Of a stretch of DNA of 64,000 nucleotides, positions 34,935-46,907 are shown piece after piece. The notes below the pieces were generated by a model, which saw nothing but the letters and a program-made list of their open reading frames with translations, made no database searches and was not told where the DNA came from. Numbering within the stretch: position 1 is the first letter of the stretch; every line of letters starts with the position of its first letter. This stretch comes from Pteria penguin (Eukaryota > Mollusca > Bivalvia > Pterioida > Pteriidae): contig CM068585.1 in the NCBI GenBank assembly GCA_035048485.1, forward strand, positions 13,249,501 through 13,313,500, given 5' to 3'. The position numbers and the translations under genes are program-made.

Positions 34935-35600
34935 AGAGATATTATCATACTTACGTTGCACAATACGCCCGTCGCTTAATTTGATCAAGGGTTAAGAGAC
35001 TGTATGGAGAAATTTCCTTTATCCTATTGACCTCGGCAACAATTCTGTAAAATATTACTCAAATCAATGCTTCGGATAAAATACATGGCAAAGATTTGTC
35101 TAACATATGCACTGTAGCGGCGGAATTTACACGTAGAAAGGGGGGGGGGGGAGGGGGCTGGATGCACCTGGTCCCTTTTTCGTCACAAATTTACCATGTA
35201 AAGGTGATAAGGTTGAAAACCCCCAAATAATACGAATAAAACTCAAGATTTGGCACCCAAAATGTCTGAGTATTTTGGCTAATACTCAATCTAACTATAA
35301 TCAGATCTTTTTTCATATCGCTTACGATACTCTTACGATAGAGTAGGCGGAGAGCGATATGAAAAGACCGGATTTTAATTAGATTGACTAATACTTGACT
35401 TTCACATGTGCTCCCCTTTTTGTAGATCCTGGATCCTCCTACTGCACTGTGACCTTGACCTTGCAAATATGACTTTGTTCAAGGTCTTGACACACACTTG
35501 GGTTCTAAACTAGTTCATGAGGCCTTCCGATGTGCAAGCACAAGCACATCGGATGACAACGCGAACTAGGCTACTCGGGTCTTGGTCAACAATTCTGTGA
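34935..35600. repeat. Dispersed repeat family (copies at 46335, 46908, 60060)
   Basis: Contains acaatacgcccgtcgcttaa, gtatggagaaatttccttta and caattctgtaaaatatta, shared with the other copies. The MITE at 35287-35397 is inserted in it. Class unknown. Confidence 0.6.
35287..35397. mobile_element. Short hairpin MITE, copy 1 (111 bp)
   Basis: Ends caatctaactataatcagat and gattttaattagattg are inverse complements, with an internal inverted repeat (catatcgc/gcgatatg). It is flanked by ctaatact on both sides (35279-35286 and 35398-35405), an 8-bp target duplication. Confidence 0.78.
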
Positions 35601-35759
35601 AACATCATTCACATCAATCAGAGATGTTGAAAAGTTTTCAAACATGTCAGTCATTTTCATTGATTTTGATTTTTTTGTCCGTCAGGACAATGAGATATAC
35701 AGAAAAAATTTCAGCATTTTGTCAGTCCGAATGAAATTTTGTCTTCAATTTTTAGGAGG

Positions 35760-36005
35760 GGTGAGCCAGTGAGAATCCATTGCATGCTTTGTTCCTTAGA
35801 TTCAGAATGAAAATGGTGAACCCGGTGACAATTCGACTCATAAAATCCTCGGGATCATCCTCATATAGCGAGACAATAGATACAAAGAAACATCATATAC
35901 ATTGTATCTTTGTTTCATTAGATCCTCAGTCAACATTCCAGGGACTTATCTAGCAATGACCTTAGTCATGCCTAGTATGCCGGTTAAAATTGATTGAACA
36001 GCACC
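35760..36005 (-). pseudogene. Mariner transposase fragment
   Basis: The nucleotide sequence closely follows the mariner remnant at 54560-54795: gaatccattgcatgctttgt, aaaatggtgaaccc, tcagtcaacat and taaaattgattgaacagc. Only a middle portion survives. Confidence 0.7.
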
Positions 36006-36719
36006 AAAACACGTTCCGAATGCCCGTATTGAAATATGCAGATGTCCGACTTCAAGAATGGATACGAAAAACATAGGATCCGTGAAATACAACGTTCAAA
36101 ATGGCCATCGGTGGGATAAATTCGTTATACATGGGGTATATACGGGGCGAGCTCTGTTGCAACCTGCATTGTAATAACTTTATTACAATTCTGATTGCAA
36201 TGCAAAAAGTTATTACAATTTGGTAGCCAACCTGAATTGTAATAAAAACTTAAATTGTAATAAAACTGATCAAAACGAAAAGAACTCTATTTCCTGGGGT
36301 GTCATAGATATGAACGCTTCAGATATTATAGAATATGGCCAGAAATTTTAAATAGTACTTGAATTCTAAGCAATAATTGAAATAAATTGTTCGATAACTG
36401 GTTGAAATGCGAAAAAGTTATTATAATTGTGGAGCCAACCTGAATTGTAATAAAGGCCTGAATCGCAACAAAACAAGTTAAGATGAGACGGATCACATTT
36501 TCAAAGGTAAAAATAGTTGTAACATTTTCAAATATTGTGTCAAAAAACTTCATTGTAATAAATTTATTACAATTCTGGTTGCAATGCAAAAAGGGTTATT
36601 ACAATTTGGTAGTCAACCAGGTAGGTTTTTCATTTCATTCGTATTCTGTTCAAATTTTCCTTGAATAAACTCTTCATAATGCCATCTGTTTGCATGTATA
36701 TGGGCTACGGCCATTTGGC

Positions 36720-37225
36720 GCAAGCGGGTACTATTCTTATAGAGTCCGACTGTCTGCTTGTTCCTAGAAATTGGCAATCTCCTGTACCTTTAGGATCCAA
36801 TATCACTTTTATCCTATCATCTTTATTGAAATACGCGTTTTCCTCAATTTCAGTGTCACTACTTTCTATTGCATCTTTATCTCTTCTCCATTGATCGATG
36901 TCTTCTGAGGATACACGATGGAAATCAACACTATCTTCATCAAGTGTAATGTAAAATTTCCTTCCGTGCTGTCTCTTTCCATTTGTCTAAATTCTGCCAT
37001 AGACTTCGATCTTCTTAACTTTTCTTCTTTAACAGTTCTACTCGTAATATCCTCAACGTTAATCCACTTCTTTCTACTTTCTTTCTCTGTATCTAAATAC
37101 CTCATGAGATATTTATCCAACGAAGCACCTCCTTTCAGAATGATGCCATGCAAAATGTATTCCTTTTTTGGGTGTAAAGATGATGGATAAATCCAAACCC
37201 AAAAAATCATGAAACCAGAGGACAT
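36720..37225 (-). pseudogene. Transposon-associated frame, possible OTU-like fragment
   Basis: A 119-codon frame (37225-36866) reads SLDKYLMRYLDTEKESRKKW and further basic sequence. In another frame just beyond it, RRDKDAIESSDTEIEEN leads to GTGDCQF, which recalls the catalytic Cys loop (GNCQF) of OTU peptidases carried by some invertebrate transposons. The match is short and the call tentative. Confidence 0.3.
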
Positions 37226-37439
37226 ACAAAATCAGTGAAAATGAAAACCGAGTGGAAAATAACAAAATATGTCTACTTGAAGAGGATATGTGAACCCCGA
37301 TGATGGAGCGAGATCAGGTGCCCTGGGAGAGTGAGCATCTCCTGCTTGTTAGAAACACCCGTCACATATACCCAGTAGAAAGAGTCAAATCATGTAAATT
37401 CCATATATATGGAGAAGTCGAAGTATGTAACCTTCTAGT

Positions 37440-38140
37440 ATAGAAGGTGTCAAATCCGTGTAAAATGATCGGAACCGGTTTCAGTCCAGAATATTATTTA
37501 AAAGTCTGGATAACGAAATATCATATGGAGTAATAAGAGTCTCGTAACGACCATAGAACTTCCTCAGTGACGTTGCTAATCTAGCACATATATAACCCTG
37601 GTTGAGTAGCTTATCTGAAAGTCGCCTAGCTCTCAGAACATGCTCTGGAATAACGTATTAACTGAGATATGAATACGCCGTATGCGGGCGATGATGGAAT
37701 GTTGCTACTTATGAGAGGACATTTTGTGATAGCGAAATTGAAATCGTCACGTTTGTCATAGAGTGAGGTGTTCAATTGACCATTAATGTCGAAAGACAAC
37801 ATAATATCTAATTACGAAGTAGAATTACTACTTTCTGTGGTTTCTTTGATCTCCAGTTCACCTGAATAGATGATGCTGAGGTAATCCGCGAATGAAGGAT
37901 TATTAATTGAAAGCAAGTCATCTATATATCTGTAAGTGAAATTGAAGCCAAGAGCCAAATGTTTCTTTCCTTGCGAAAGCAAAGACTGAATGAATTCAGC
38001 TTCTTATGAGTTAAGGAATATGTAAGCCAGAAGCGGGGAACCTGCCTTTTTCTAAACGGATATCTCCACAGGACTTTGTCACCCGTCTAGTAGATGGAGC
38101 ATGAATGTTTGTTCCAGTAACTTCCAAGTACTCTCCTGTT
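37440..38140 (-). pseudogene. Reverse transcriptase-like remnant
   Basis: The minus strand contains LALGFNFTYRYIDDLLSI, with YIDD as the polymerase metal-binding motif, then LDIMLSFDINGQLNTSLYDK, RDDFNFAITKCP, SPAYGVFISQLIRYSRAC and SLRKFYGRYE. This arrangement is common in invertebrate retroelement RTs of uncertain class, possibly Penelope-like. In-frame stops show decay. Confidence 0.65.
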
Positions 38141-38179
38141 GCATCTCTCTGAAGCAGACGCTGCTTTTTTGTGTATTTT

Positions 38180-39130
38180 GTTCAAATTATCTTCTCACCC
38201 AAAATATACTCTGAATGGTGTTTGATACCCCAACACTTATTTTGGTTGATTATTGATGGAACTTGATATTTGTTCAAGACTTTCAACCCATTTGAAACCC
38301 CCTACGAACTTGTCTAAGCATTTCAAACCTTACCTTTGCTCTAACAATTCTGTTATGCCTCTTTACTTTCCCTTGCGTATGTGAACGATACGGCCTGCTC
38401 TTTAATACTTTTACACGCTTTCCCCAACAGTCCCCAACCTCTCCTAAAATTCTGGGCCGTTGTATGTCTGAACAATGTCATGATATCCATCGATACGGCC
38501 TGCTCTTTAATACTTTTACACGCTTTCCCCCAACAGTCCCCAACCTCTCCTCAAAATTCTGGGCCGTTGTATGTCTGAACAATGTCATGATATCCATCTT
38601 GCAGAAATACGGATTTCAGCATGAGCAGCCGATTTCCGTTCTCGTGGCTCCAGAAAAAAAAAAACGATCCTAGAAAATACATCCACTACAATGAGTATGT
38701 ATTAGTAGGTTTTAGTTTCCTTCGACACAGACTTCATTTTCAGCAAATCCACCTGTACACGTTCAAAGACTTTCGACGCGTTTATAAATGGGTCTGATTG
38801 GGAGTTTATTTGTAAATCTAGCATGAACTTCTCCGTGTTTTCTGCTTATCTCTAATTCGCAGCGGACTCTTGGTCCACTTATACCGGAGTACTTCTGTTT
38901 AAGTAAGCAATGGCCCGTGCCCCGGCACCTTTAGTTTGTCTTACTTTTCTTTGTACCTTTTCTGCAATTGATGAATTAAGTATAACCCGTTTTCCATCAT
39001 GCATAAGAGTGTTACCATTAAGTAACAATCGATATCTGTTTCGCCAAAATAGCACAACAGTATTTTTTCTCCATGGTACTTCTGTCACTGACCTTTTTTC
39101 GAAACCTTTCTTGCATCAACTGTGCAACTA
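38180..39130 (-). pseudogene. Integrase (DDE, rve-type) remnant of a Ginger/KRBA2-like transposon
   Basis: Minus-strand fragments read in order VPWRKNTVVLFWRNRYRLL, SIAEKVQRKVRQTKGAG, then NFEERLGTVGGKRVKVL, SRPYRSHTQGKVKRHNRI, VRAKVRFEMLRQ and KWVESLEQ. The SRPY...QGKV.R.NR pattern is the conserved end of retroviral-type integrase cores, here like those of invertebrate Ginger or KRBA2-like elements. Stops, frameshifts and an internal 104-bp tandem duplication (about 38387-38595) make it non-functional. Confidence 0.65.
38387..38597. repeat. Two-copy tandem duplication, about 104 bp, in the integrase remnant
   Basis: Both copies contain gatacggcctgctctttaat, cccaacctctcct and gttgtatgtctgaacaatgt. 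Small indels differ between copies. Confidence 0.85.
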
Positions 39131-42059
39131 TTTAATCCTCTGAAAATATGATCCTTGTCATCTTAATTTGTTTTGTTGCGATTCAGGCCTTTATTACAAT
39201 TCATTGGCTACCCATTTATAATAACTTATTCGCATTTCAACCAGTTTTCGAATACACTTTATTTCAATTCTTGCTTAGAAAAATTTCTGGCCATATTCTA
39301 TAATATCTGAAGCGTTCATAACCATGAACATTATCGAATATTTTATTTCAATTCTTTCTTAGAATTCAAGTACTAAGTAAAATCCTCGTCTCCTCTGACT
39401 GTTAGTCGAGACTCCTATTGATCAAGGATCTGAGCTAGGCTTACGGACGGGCAGAGTACGGTTTACTTATGTTGATGTCGCCTTACATATTTTTGATAGC
39501 AACATATCATTCTATAAACTTTTCGTGTGTAATAAAATTTTATGACCTCTCTTCTTGAGAAACCTGTTGATCCTTGTTCTCTATTTGGAGGATTATTTAT
39601 AAATTTTCAAATGTGTGTCATTTGATTGTGCTGCTTTTGCGGTGAGTGGGGAAGATGGGCGCCCGTAAACCGATTAACCACACCAATTGAATGACGTTTG
39701 TTACTTCTATTGACCGTCATAAGTCGGTATCGTAACCGCAGCACAATTTAATATTTTTGTAATGCCGTTTTTAAGTGTATATTCTATTATTATCATGTTT
39801 TGTGTGCATGTCCTTGGTGATTTTGGTCATACAGCTTTGTCAGATGTCCTCAGTTTTCTCTTTTCTTGTTCACATTCTACGATGTCTGAGGCGGTAATGA
39901 CTATAAAAAACCTCAGGAAATAGAGTTCTCGTCTTGATATGTTTTATTACAATTCAAGTTGGCTACCAAATTGTAATAACTTTCTCGCATTGGAACCAGA
40001 ATTGTAATAAATTTATTACAATAATTTTTTTTAAATACTGTATTTGAAAATGTTACAACTATTTAAACCTCTGAAAATGTGATCCGTCTCATCTTAACTT
40101 GTTTAAGCGATTCAGGCCTTTATTACAATTCAGGTTGGCTACCCAATTATAATAACTTATTCTCACTTCAACCAGTTTTAGAACAATTTATGAACAATTT
40201 ACTTCTGTCACTGACCTTTTTTCGAAACCTTTCTTGCATCAACTGAACAAGGGTATTGTGCATTTGTTCATTAACCGGTCGCATAGTGAAAATATTACAT
40301 CGAAATGTATCCAGAAAATTACCCAACTAATAACACAAATGTGCTCAACGTTTTTCTTGAAGTGGAAAATAAGCCTATCGATCTAGTGCAATTACCTTCC
40401 TAACGAAAGTTCTACAAATTAGACTAACAACAATAATTAGTAAATAATAGCTACGCATGCAAATATTTGAACCTTACGTGAAACTTTCAATTTTTATATC
40501 CAAACTCTCACACGTCAAACACGGTCAAACAGACAGAGAAAAAGTTCTATACTAAATGCATAGTCAGTTGTAGATTAGTAAGGCTTTAAATCATATAAAT
40601 TAAATGACCATGCGAAATATAGGCCTACAACACAACATAAATACCAAACTACTTCGGATGATTAAAACTTTTTCAATCAGATGACAGAATCTATAAAAAC
40701 GTGTTCTGCCTTAATTCGCACCAATAAGCTAAGATCATCACCTTGTCACAGTGGTTACTCACAGACGAATTTGGCTATGATTTACCATTCTACGGTGACG
40801 ACACCTATATTACTGCAAATGAAGTTGACATCCTTCTCTGCTGCAGTGCGATCCTTGTCTCTTTTTTCAGTTGCCAGATTATCACCATAATGTTGGCTGT
40901 GTATTTCAGGCTTTTGGAGTCTTCGTCGTATTATTTGCGATCACATTCAGTTATCCAGATCCTACATTACATATATTACGCTTGTTGCATTTGCGCGATG
41001 TCTGGTTTCCCGTACGCCTGATCTCGCTCTGGTTTATTTAGGATTCCATTTTTATTTATTTGCCATTATACGTATTGATGTCTATTTTATTTATTTCGGG
41101 GTATGGGTAGCTATGTTGTACTGTTTACGTGCTCATTTCCTGATTACGTAAATAAACGTACTAAACGTAAAACGTACTGGGATAAATGTACTGTGTTTGA
41201 TTACAATCAAGAGTGATTCCTTCAAATGAGCAATTACTTTCACCATCATTTACAATTCTATGCCGTAGTTTTATAAACATGTCACTTAAATTTGTGCACA
41301 TTTTCTCTTTAGAAATTTTGAAAATCTAGTTGAGCTTCAATACTGAGTAAATTAATGAATTGGGGCCCAGATTCTATAATTTCTGAAGCGGTAATAACTA
41401 TCAAAACCTTAGGAAAAAGAGTTCTCGTTTTGATTTGTTTTATTACAAATCAAGTTTTTATTACAGTTCAGACTGGCTACCAAATTGTGATAACTTTTTG
41501 CATTGGAACCAGAATTGTAATAAATTTATTACTATTAAGTTTTTAATACAATATTTGAAACTGTTACAACAATTTAATCCTCTGAAAATGTGATCCTTCT
41601 CATCTTGACTTGTTTTGTTGCGATTCTGGCCTTTATTACAATTCAGGTTGGCTACCCAGTTATAATAACTTTATCGCATTTCAACCAGTTTTCGAATAAT
41701 TAATTTCAATTCTTGCTAAGAATTTGAGTACTACTTAAAATTTCTGGCCCATATTCTATAATATCTGAAATGTTCATAACTATGACACACCAGGAAATAG
41801 CTCTTCTCGTTTTGATCTGTTTTATTACAATTCAAGTTGGCTACCAAAGTGTAATAACTTTTTTGCATTGCAACCAAAATTGTAATAAATTTATTACAAT
41901 TCAGGTTTTTATTACAATTCAGGTTGCAACAGAGCTCAGTACAACTTTTTTTCATGGACCAAATATATTTTTGTATCCCTCTTGTAATACACTGTATAAC
42001 TAATAATACTGGGCTGACAACTATTCGATCATACCTCGTACTCTCAAGTTGAACGTTAT

Positions 42060-42122
42060 ACTTCATGTGACAGTAAAGATAAAAGCCTCATAATGCAGTA
42101 ATATCCTTGCTCCTCACTCTAT
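42060..42122 (-). mobile_element. Distal LINE tail beyond the SINE
   Basis: The blocks gacagtaaagataaaagcct and gctcctcactctat match the sequence flanking the 88-bp array at 20385-20450, so the LINE continues across the SINE. Confidence 0.65.
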
Positions 42123-42286
42123 GGAGGCAGACTTGGTGTAGTGGTTAAGCACTTGGCTTGCGGCGCCGACGACCCGGGTTCGATTCCCGGATTGCGCCAC
42201 TATGTTTAAGAGGTTGGCAGCCTCCTGTTTCCATGTCCAACTGAAATATTGTTGAAAGTGATGTAAAACACAACCAACCAACCAAC
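42123..42286 (+). mobile_element. tRNA-derived SINE inserted in a LINE tail
   Basis: A pol III A box (TGGTGTAGTGG) and B box (GGGTTCGATTCCC) lie in a tRNA-like head (42130-42205), followed by a short body and a ccaaccaaccaa tail. The flanks ctcctcac... on both sides match the LINE tail sequence, placing the insertion inside it. Confidence 0.75.
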
Positions 42287-43670
42287 TCCTCACCCTGTGA
42301 TGAAATGGCTGGCGGCCCTTCCATTGCTGTCGGGTAGTCCTCCAAGGAACAGGCTGATATGTCATTGTTTGTTCCAATCCCTGATAGTACATGTATGTGA
42401 GAAGAAGGGGAACCGGTATACATCGATTTTCGTTAATGGAATACTGATTGTATATTTATCCCTTGTCTTGATGTCTGATTGGATGAGGTATTGCTCTACT
42501 GGAATGGCCAGTAAATTGTACTGGAGTCTGAATAGTGACAGACTGTGAATCTTAACTCTTTTTATCTGTAATGGATCCCATCCCGGCAAGCTGATCAATG
42601 ATCATGTTAGCAACGTTGCCTGCCTTTATGCCCCAATAATTTCTTGTAGTGAATCGTACTGCTCTACGCTGGACGTTCTCTATCTGGTTGATCTGTCTAA
42701 TGGTATGAGGGTCCCATATAGCAGCAACTTACTCCTGCATTGGACGTTCATTGGCTTCGTAAACTCTGGCAAGTGCTGGTGTTAGGATCTGAGACTTCGA
42801 CTGAGGAAGCCTGGAATCGTGCTAGCTTTTGCTGTGATGGCGTCGATATGTTTATTCCCAGGTACTTGCTTAACTCGACTACTTCTAGTTTGTGATTGTG
42901 TAACATGTAGTCTTTCGCTTTTAGGATACTTGTATGAAAACGTATTCCTCTGGATGAAATGGCATTTGCCATTCTTCTTCCCACTTCTCAAGTGCTGCTG
43001 CAAGGTCTAACTGCAAAGTGTTGCTATCATCAGGGACTTGTATATCTAAATAAGATATATTAATCCCTGCTATCATCTGCGCTATTGTCTGGATGATACA
43101 GGGGGCAATCTTCTGCAAACAACATGGCTTCTGACCTATAGTAACTCCTGGGAGGTCTGATGAATGCGAGAACCTCAGTGTTCGATGAGTCATGACGGTC
43201 TAGCAGGACTTGTCTGTTATTCAGGAAGTCCCTAATCCATAGCAGGGAATTGTCACTTAAGCCGTAGTATTGTAGCTAATATAGAAATATTTTATGTGGC
43301 ACCTGATCTCCTCCTCAAGGTGCAGGTAATACTGTCTACGGTGATGGCTAGCTGAGTTTCACAGGAATGCTTTGATTTGAAGCCGTGTAGACTGTTGGTG
43401 AGGAAAGAGTGCTGGTCATAGTGGTCCATTATCTGACTGTGAATGATATGTTCCAGCAGTTTTCACGAGATTGTGAACAGAGATTATAGGGTCGATAGCT
43501 GGAGGCCTGATGCTTATCCCCTTTGTATACTGGAAAGACAGAGGTTGTGCCCCAGTCAACTGTTGTGGTACTCTAGTCCAGTCTGTAGAAATCTGGTTTG
43601 GATTTCATCAGGTCTCGTTACTTTATGGGAGTCGATGTTTCTGAGTAACTTGTGGAATCGTACACGTTAA
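42287..43670 (-). pseudogene. Non-LTR retrotransposon, 3' half with RT remnant
   Basis: Minus-strand fragments in order: DLPGVTIGQKP, LQLDLAAALEKWEEEWQMPF, HPEEYVFIQVS, KSERLHVTQSQTRSSRVKQV, HIDAITAKASTIPGFLSR. The pattern LdaL.kWE..W.m.FHP.KC...rv is typical of jockey/CR1-like LINE RTs common in fish and invertebrates. Many frameshifts. The tail beyond 42750 matches the LINE copy at 20380-21480. Confidence 0.75.
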
Positions 43671-43724
43671 GACCATGTTATGACTCAGTCTGGCCAAAAG
43701 CCAACTATTAAAAACTAGAGCATG

Positions 43725-44460
43725 TTTGTAAAACATATGCCCCCGCATGGGCTTAATTCATGGCAGCAACAAATGTAAGTTTCTTGGGCCATAACTCCTA
43801 TAAATATTACCAGTAGTGTAGCATTGCTTTGACATGTTGACCCTCAAATCTATATGCATCCTTTCCTTTTAATCAGATTTTAAATTACCTCTTATAACCA
43901 AATTCGGATGAGCATTTAATGATACATGTATATGATAATTTATGAGAATCACCTGGAAACCAAAACTTCAGTTTTTCTATCAGCTGTGACCTTGACCTTT
44001 GACCCTAAAATCTATTGGGTTCTTCCTCTTCTGAGTAAGAATATATCCAAAATTGGTTTGAATATATAGAAGGTACTCGAGCTATCATCCCAAAACCAAT
44101 CATAAGTCTTTTTTCATCAGCTGTAACCTTGACCTTTATTCTTTCGACATCAAAATCAATAGGATTCTTCCTCGCTTGATAAGTAAGCATATATAAAAAT
44201 TTGCTTTGAATATGATGAGAGGTACTTGAGTTATCATCAAGAAACCAATAATTACAGTACATTTTCATCGGCTGTGACCTTGACCTTTGACCCCAAACTG
44301 AATAAGGCGTTTCCTCTCTTGATAAGTAAGCATTTAGACAAATTTCTTATGAATATAATGAAAGGTACTCGAGTTATCATCCGAAACCAATGTGTGACGT
44401 AAGAGCGGACAAAGCAAACACTTAATGTCTCCTGTTATACTTGGCGGAGGCATAAGGCAT
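43725..44460. repeat. Dispersed repeat (copy at 59285-60060)
   Basis: Shares catgtttgtaaaacatatgc, gggccataactcctataaat, gaccctcaaatctat and repeated gctgtgaccttgaccttt blocks with 59285-60060. Internally it is three to four degenerate units of about 120 bp. Confidence 0.7.
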
Positions 44461-44859
44461 TTATATGTATGCCACATAATTTTTAAATGTGTACTTACTG
44501 AAAATTTTCTATCGATATGGCAGTTTATTACTGAAATGCTTCTGGTTTCTGGATCATAACTACAGTCCTCTTTCCTCAAGGATGTAAACTTTCATACGTT
44601 CAAGGACAATGTTCAGCGGATTAATCTGTATGCTGTCAATAAGTGTTTACGGAATTAATCAAACTACGTATACATGTGATGTTGTCAATGCCCTTAGAGT
44701 ATGTTATAATCTTATTTCAATGTCGTCTCTTCAAGGTCAATGCCACAATGGTCTAGGGAAAAGAAATGGTGTGGAGACAATACATTAATTCCGAAATTCT
44801 TTTGAACGATTACAAATACAAAATTACACAAGATACACGTTGTCCATGGACTAAAGACG
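44461..44859. other. No gene seen
   Basis: AT-rich, no repeat or exon recognised. Confidence 0.5.
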
Positions 44860-44871
44860 TCATAACTTTGA

Positions 44872-45124
44872 TTGATTATTGTTTTACGTCACTCCACGAT
44901 TATTTCACGTATATGGTGACGGTATCTGCCTGATGCAATGCACACAAATTTAGACCTTTGCAACGGACCCACCCGAAGCAGTGAGGGATCTTTTTCGTGC
45001 CAAACGACCTCGGTTTTTACGGTCTCATCCGAAAGACATAACACCGGTGTGCCCAGGGCGGGAGTCGAACCCGGGACTTCTCGGTCACGAGCCGAGCACC
45101 TTATCCACTAGGCCACACCAGCTT
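44872..45124 (-). mobile_element. Full-length tRNA-derived SINE with 12-bp target duplication
   Basis: On the minus strand the head reads GGTGTGGCCTAGTGGATAAG (A box), then CCCGGGTTCGACTCCCG (B box), then a body with CGGATGAGACCGTAAA, ending in an AAACAATAATCAATC tail. The 12-mer tcataactttga flanks it at 44860-44871 and 45125-45136. It is not a tRNA gene: the head lacks a proper acceptor stem and is fused to the SINE body. Confidence 0.88.
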
Positions 45125-45136
45125 TCATAACTTTGA

Positions 45137-46330
45137 ACCAAGGCCATTTCCTTAAATACTGTTCACTTACATCCAAGATATATTAGTATTGATCCAGACA
45201 TTTTATTGAAAGGTTTCATCCTAGCTAGAGAAATTTTCAGAGTCGGGGTCTAGTTCTGTCTTGAAGAGTATATCTACTCATTTTAAATAATAGCTTATCA
45301 AGCCTTTTTCATAAAATCATAAGAAAGGAGGATTGCATGTTGTGTGAAAATCGTTTTGGTCAATGCGCCTGCGTTATGATGGGAGACTAAAATATCGAGC
45401 TAAACATGGTAGATGTCCATGACATATGGATGTGTCATGACCTTGACACAAGATCTACCATCTCTGGGTACTTATATAACGTGTGGATAATAATTTGTCC
45501 TTTCTTTATTAGTAGGTATCAAAGCGCACAATAATAATACTCTCATTTTAAGGATATGTCATGATCTTGACTGGAGATAAATTTCATTCAGACAGAATAG
45601 ACCAAGACACGGATATCTGGCAACAACTCTACTGAGGAATCATATTACACTACAAGTGATTGTTGCCCATGGACCAATGTATCGTAACCTTGAACCAAAT
45701 TCATGGTATCTTCACTGTCAAAAAGAAAACTGCTACAATGAAATAAACATGGTAGGAATATTACGTATCTTAAAGTCTATCCCTCATAATTATTTGTGTT
45801 AATTTTTGTTTCAACTCCCTTATAATATCCACAGACTTTTGAGCACAGCCATTGATGCATAAAACAGAAACAAGTTTGTGGATAATGTGCTTAATCAATT
45901 CTTGCACTTCCACTTGCTCATGTCAAACTCTGGGCAAAAGATGGGACCCAAACTCTCCTGATGTTCGTAAAAACCATTGCTTGATGCATAAATCAGTAAC
46001 CACAGCTAGTAGACAATAGAGTTAATGTCAAAATCTGAGCAACAAATGGAATCCAAACTCTCTTGATATTCTAAAAAATAAAAAATCTGGGATAATAGAA
46101 TCCCAACAGCTTAGAAAGTGCTTCACTATAGTTCAATGTAGCCTCTAACTACTTCATTACTGATAGGTTAGTATTAGCTTCCCTTCATATATATGTACCA
46201 CTGCCACTTGAATTATCCAGCATTATAAAACCCATACATCAAATTCTAATACATTATTAATATTTCACACTATAACTGTGTTATAAACAGCAACAGATCC
46301 TTAATAAAAAAGAAAATTTTGGGATCAATA
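45137..46330. other. No gene seen
   Basis: AT-rich. Two related blocks near 45835-46020 share gatgcataa, atgtcaaa and atcc/caaactctc. No coding evidence. Confidence 0.5.
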
Positions 46331-46334
46331 GAAC

Positions 46335-46630
46335 AGAAACAAGAGCAACGCTAAGTGTAACATCCCCTCGCATGGCATAAAATTCAATCAATTTTTTACC
46401 ATGCCAGTCCATTGTGACCTTGACCTTGAGAATTTGACCCTGAGACAAGGTCATGACACCTCCTTGAGATGAAAGCAACAATCATGTGTAATATTATTGA
46501 AATCCATTAAGGCGTTAAAAAGTTATGGATCCGACAAGTGAACACACACCTACACACACACAAACACATACATATGGATGGTGGCATTACTATATCCCCT
46601 CCGCAAAAGTTGCACGAGGGGATAATTAGA
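46335..46630. repeat. Dispersed repeat, aacaagagcaacg family
   Basis: Starts at caagagcaacgctaagtg, contains ccattgtgaccttgaccttg and ends near cacacacaaacacatac and ccccctcgcaaaag-like sequence. Related to 46908-47850 and 60060-60800. Confidence 0.6.
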
Positions 46631-46907
46631 AGTATAAATCTTTCACTGAAAGTGCTCTGTTATTGTCAATCAAATCAATGTTGTAACTGATGCATTTATT
46701 TGCAATTATGATTATATCATAATCATGCAGAATTAATTACAAGAAATAATCTACAAATAAAATATGTTAATTTACACGACTTTTAAAATTCATATCATGG
46801 TGGTAGTGCATGGTTCAAACTGAACCTGCTGTCACAGACTTCTCTACAAGCAAGCATAGTGCATTCAAAGACATGGACTTCAGCTTTGTGTCCACATAGC
46901 AATTAAG

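Larger units (their letters stand above)
36149..41937. mobile_element. 5.8-kb long-inverted-repeat element with integrase and RT remnants
   Basis: The left end gagctctgttgcaacctg (36149) is the inverse complement of the right end (to 41937). Behind each end are several hundred bases built from blocks such as ttattacaattcaggttggc, taccaaattgtaataact and gcattgcaacc, which also occur internally at 39165-39400 and 39915-40250. Inside, on the minus strand, are remnants of an integrase, a reverse transcriptase and possibly an OTU-like domain. No convincing target duplication was found, so it may be a composite or nested structure. Confidence 0.6.

Noticed and set aside
40743..41021. 92-codon plus-strand frame inside the inverted-repeat element
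   Set aside because: Hydrophobic composition is suggestive, but there is no homologous motif or start context to support a gene.
42130..42205. Functional tRNA gene
   Set aside because: A and B boxes are present, but the acceptor stem does not pair properly and the sequence runs on into a SINE body with a repeat tail.
45055..45124. Functional tRNA gene on the minus strand
   Set aside because: It is the head of a SINE bounded by a 12-bp target duplication.
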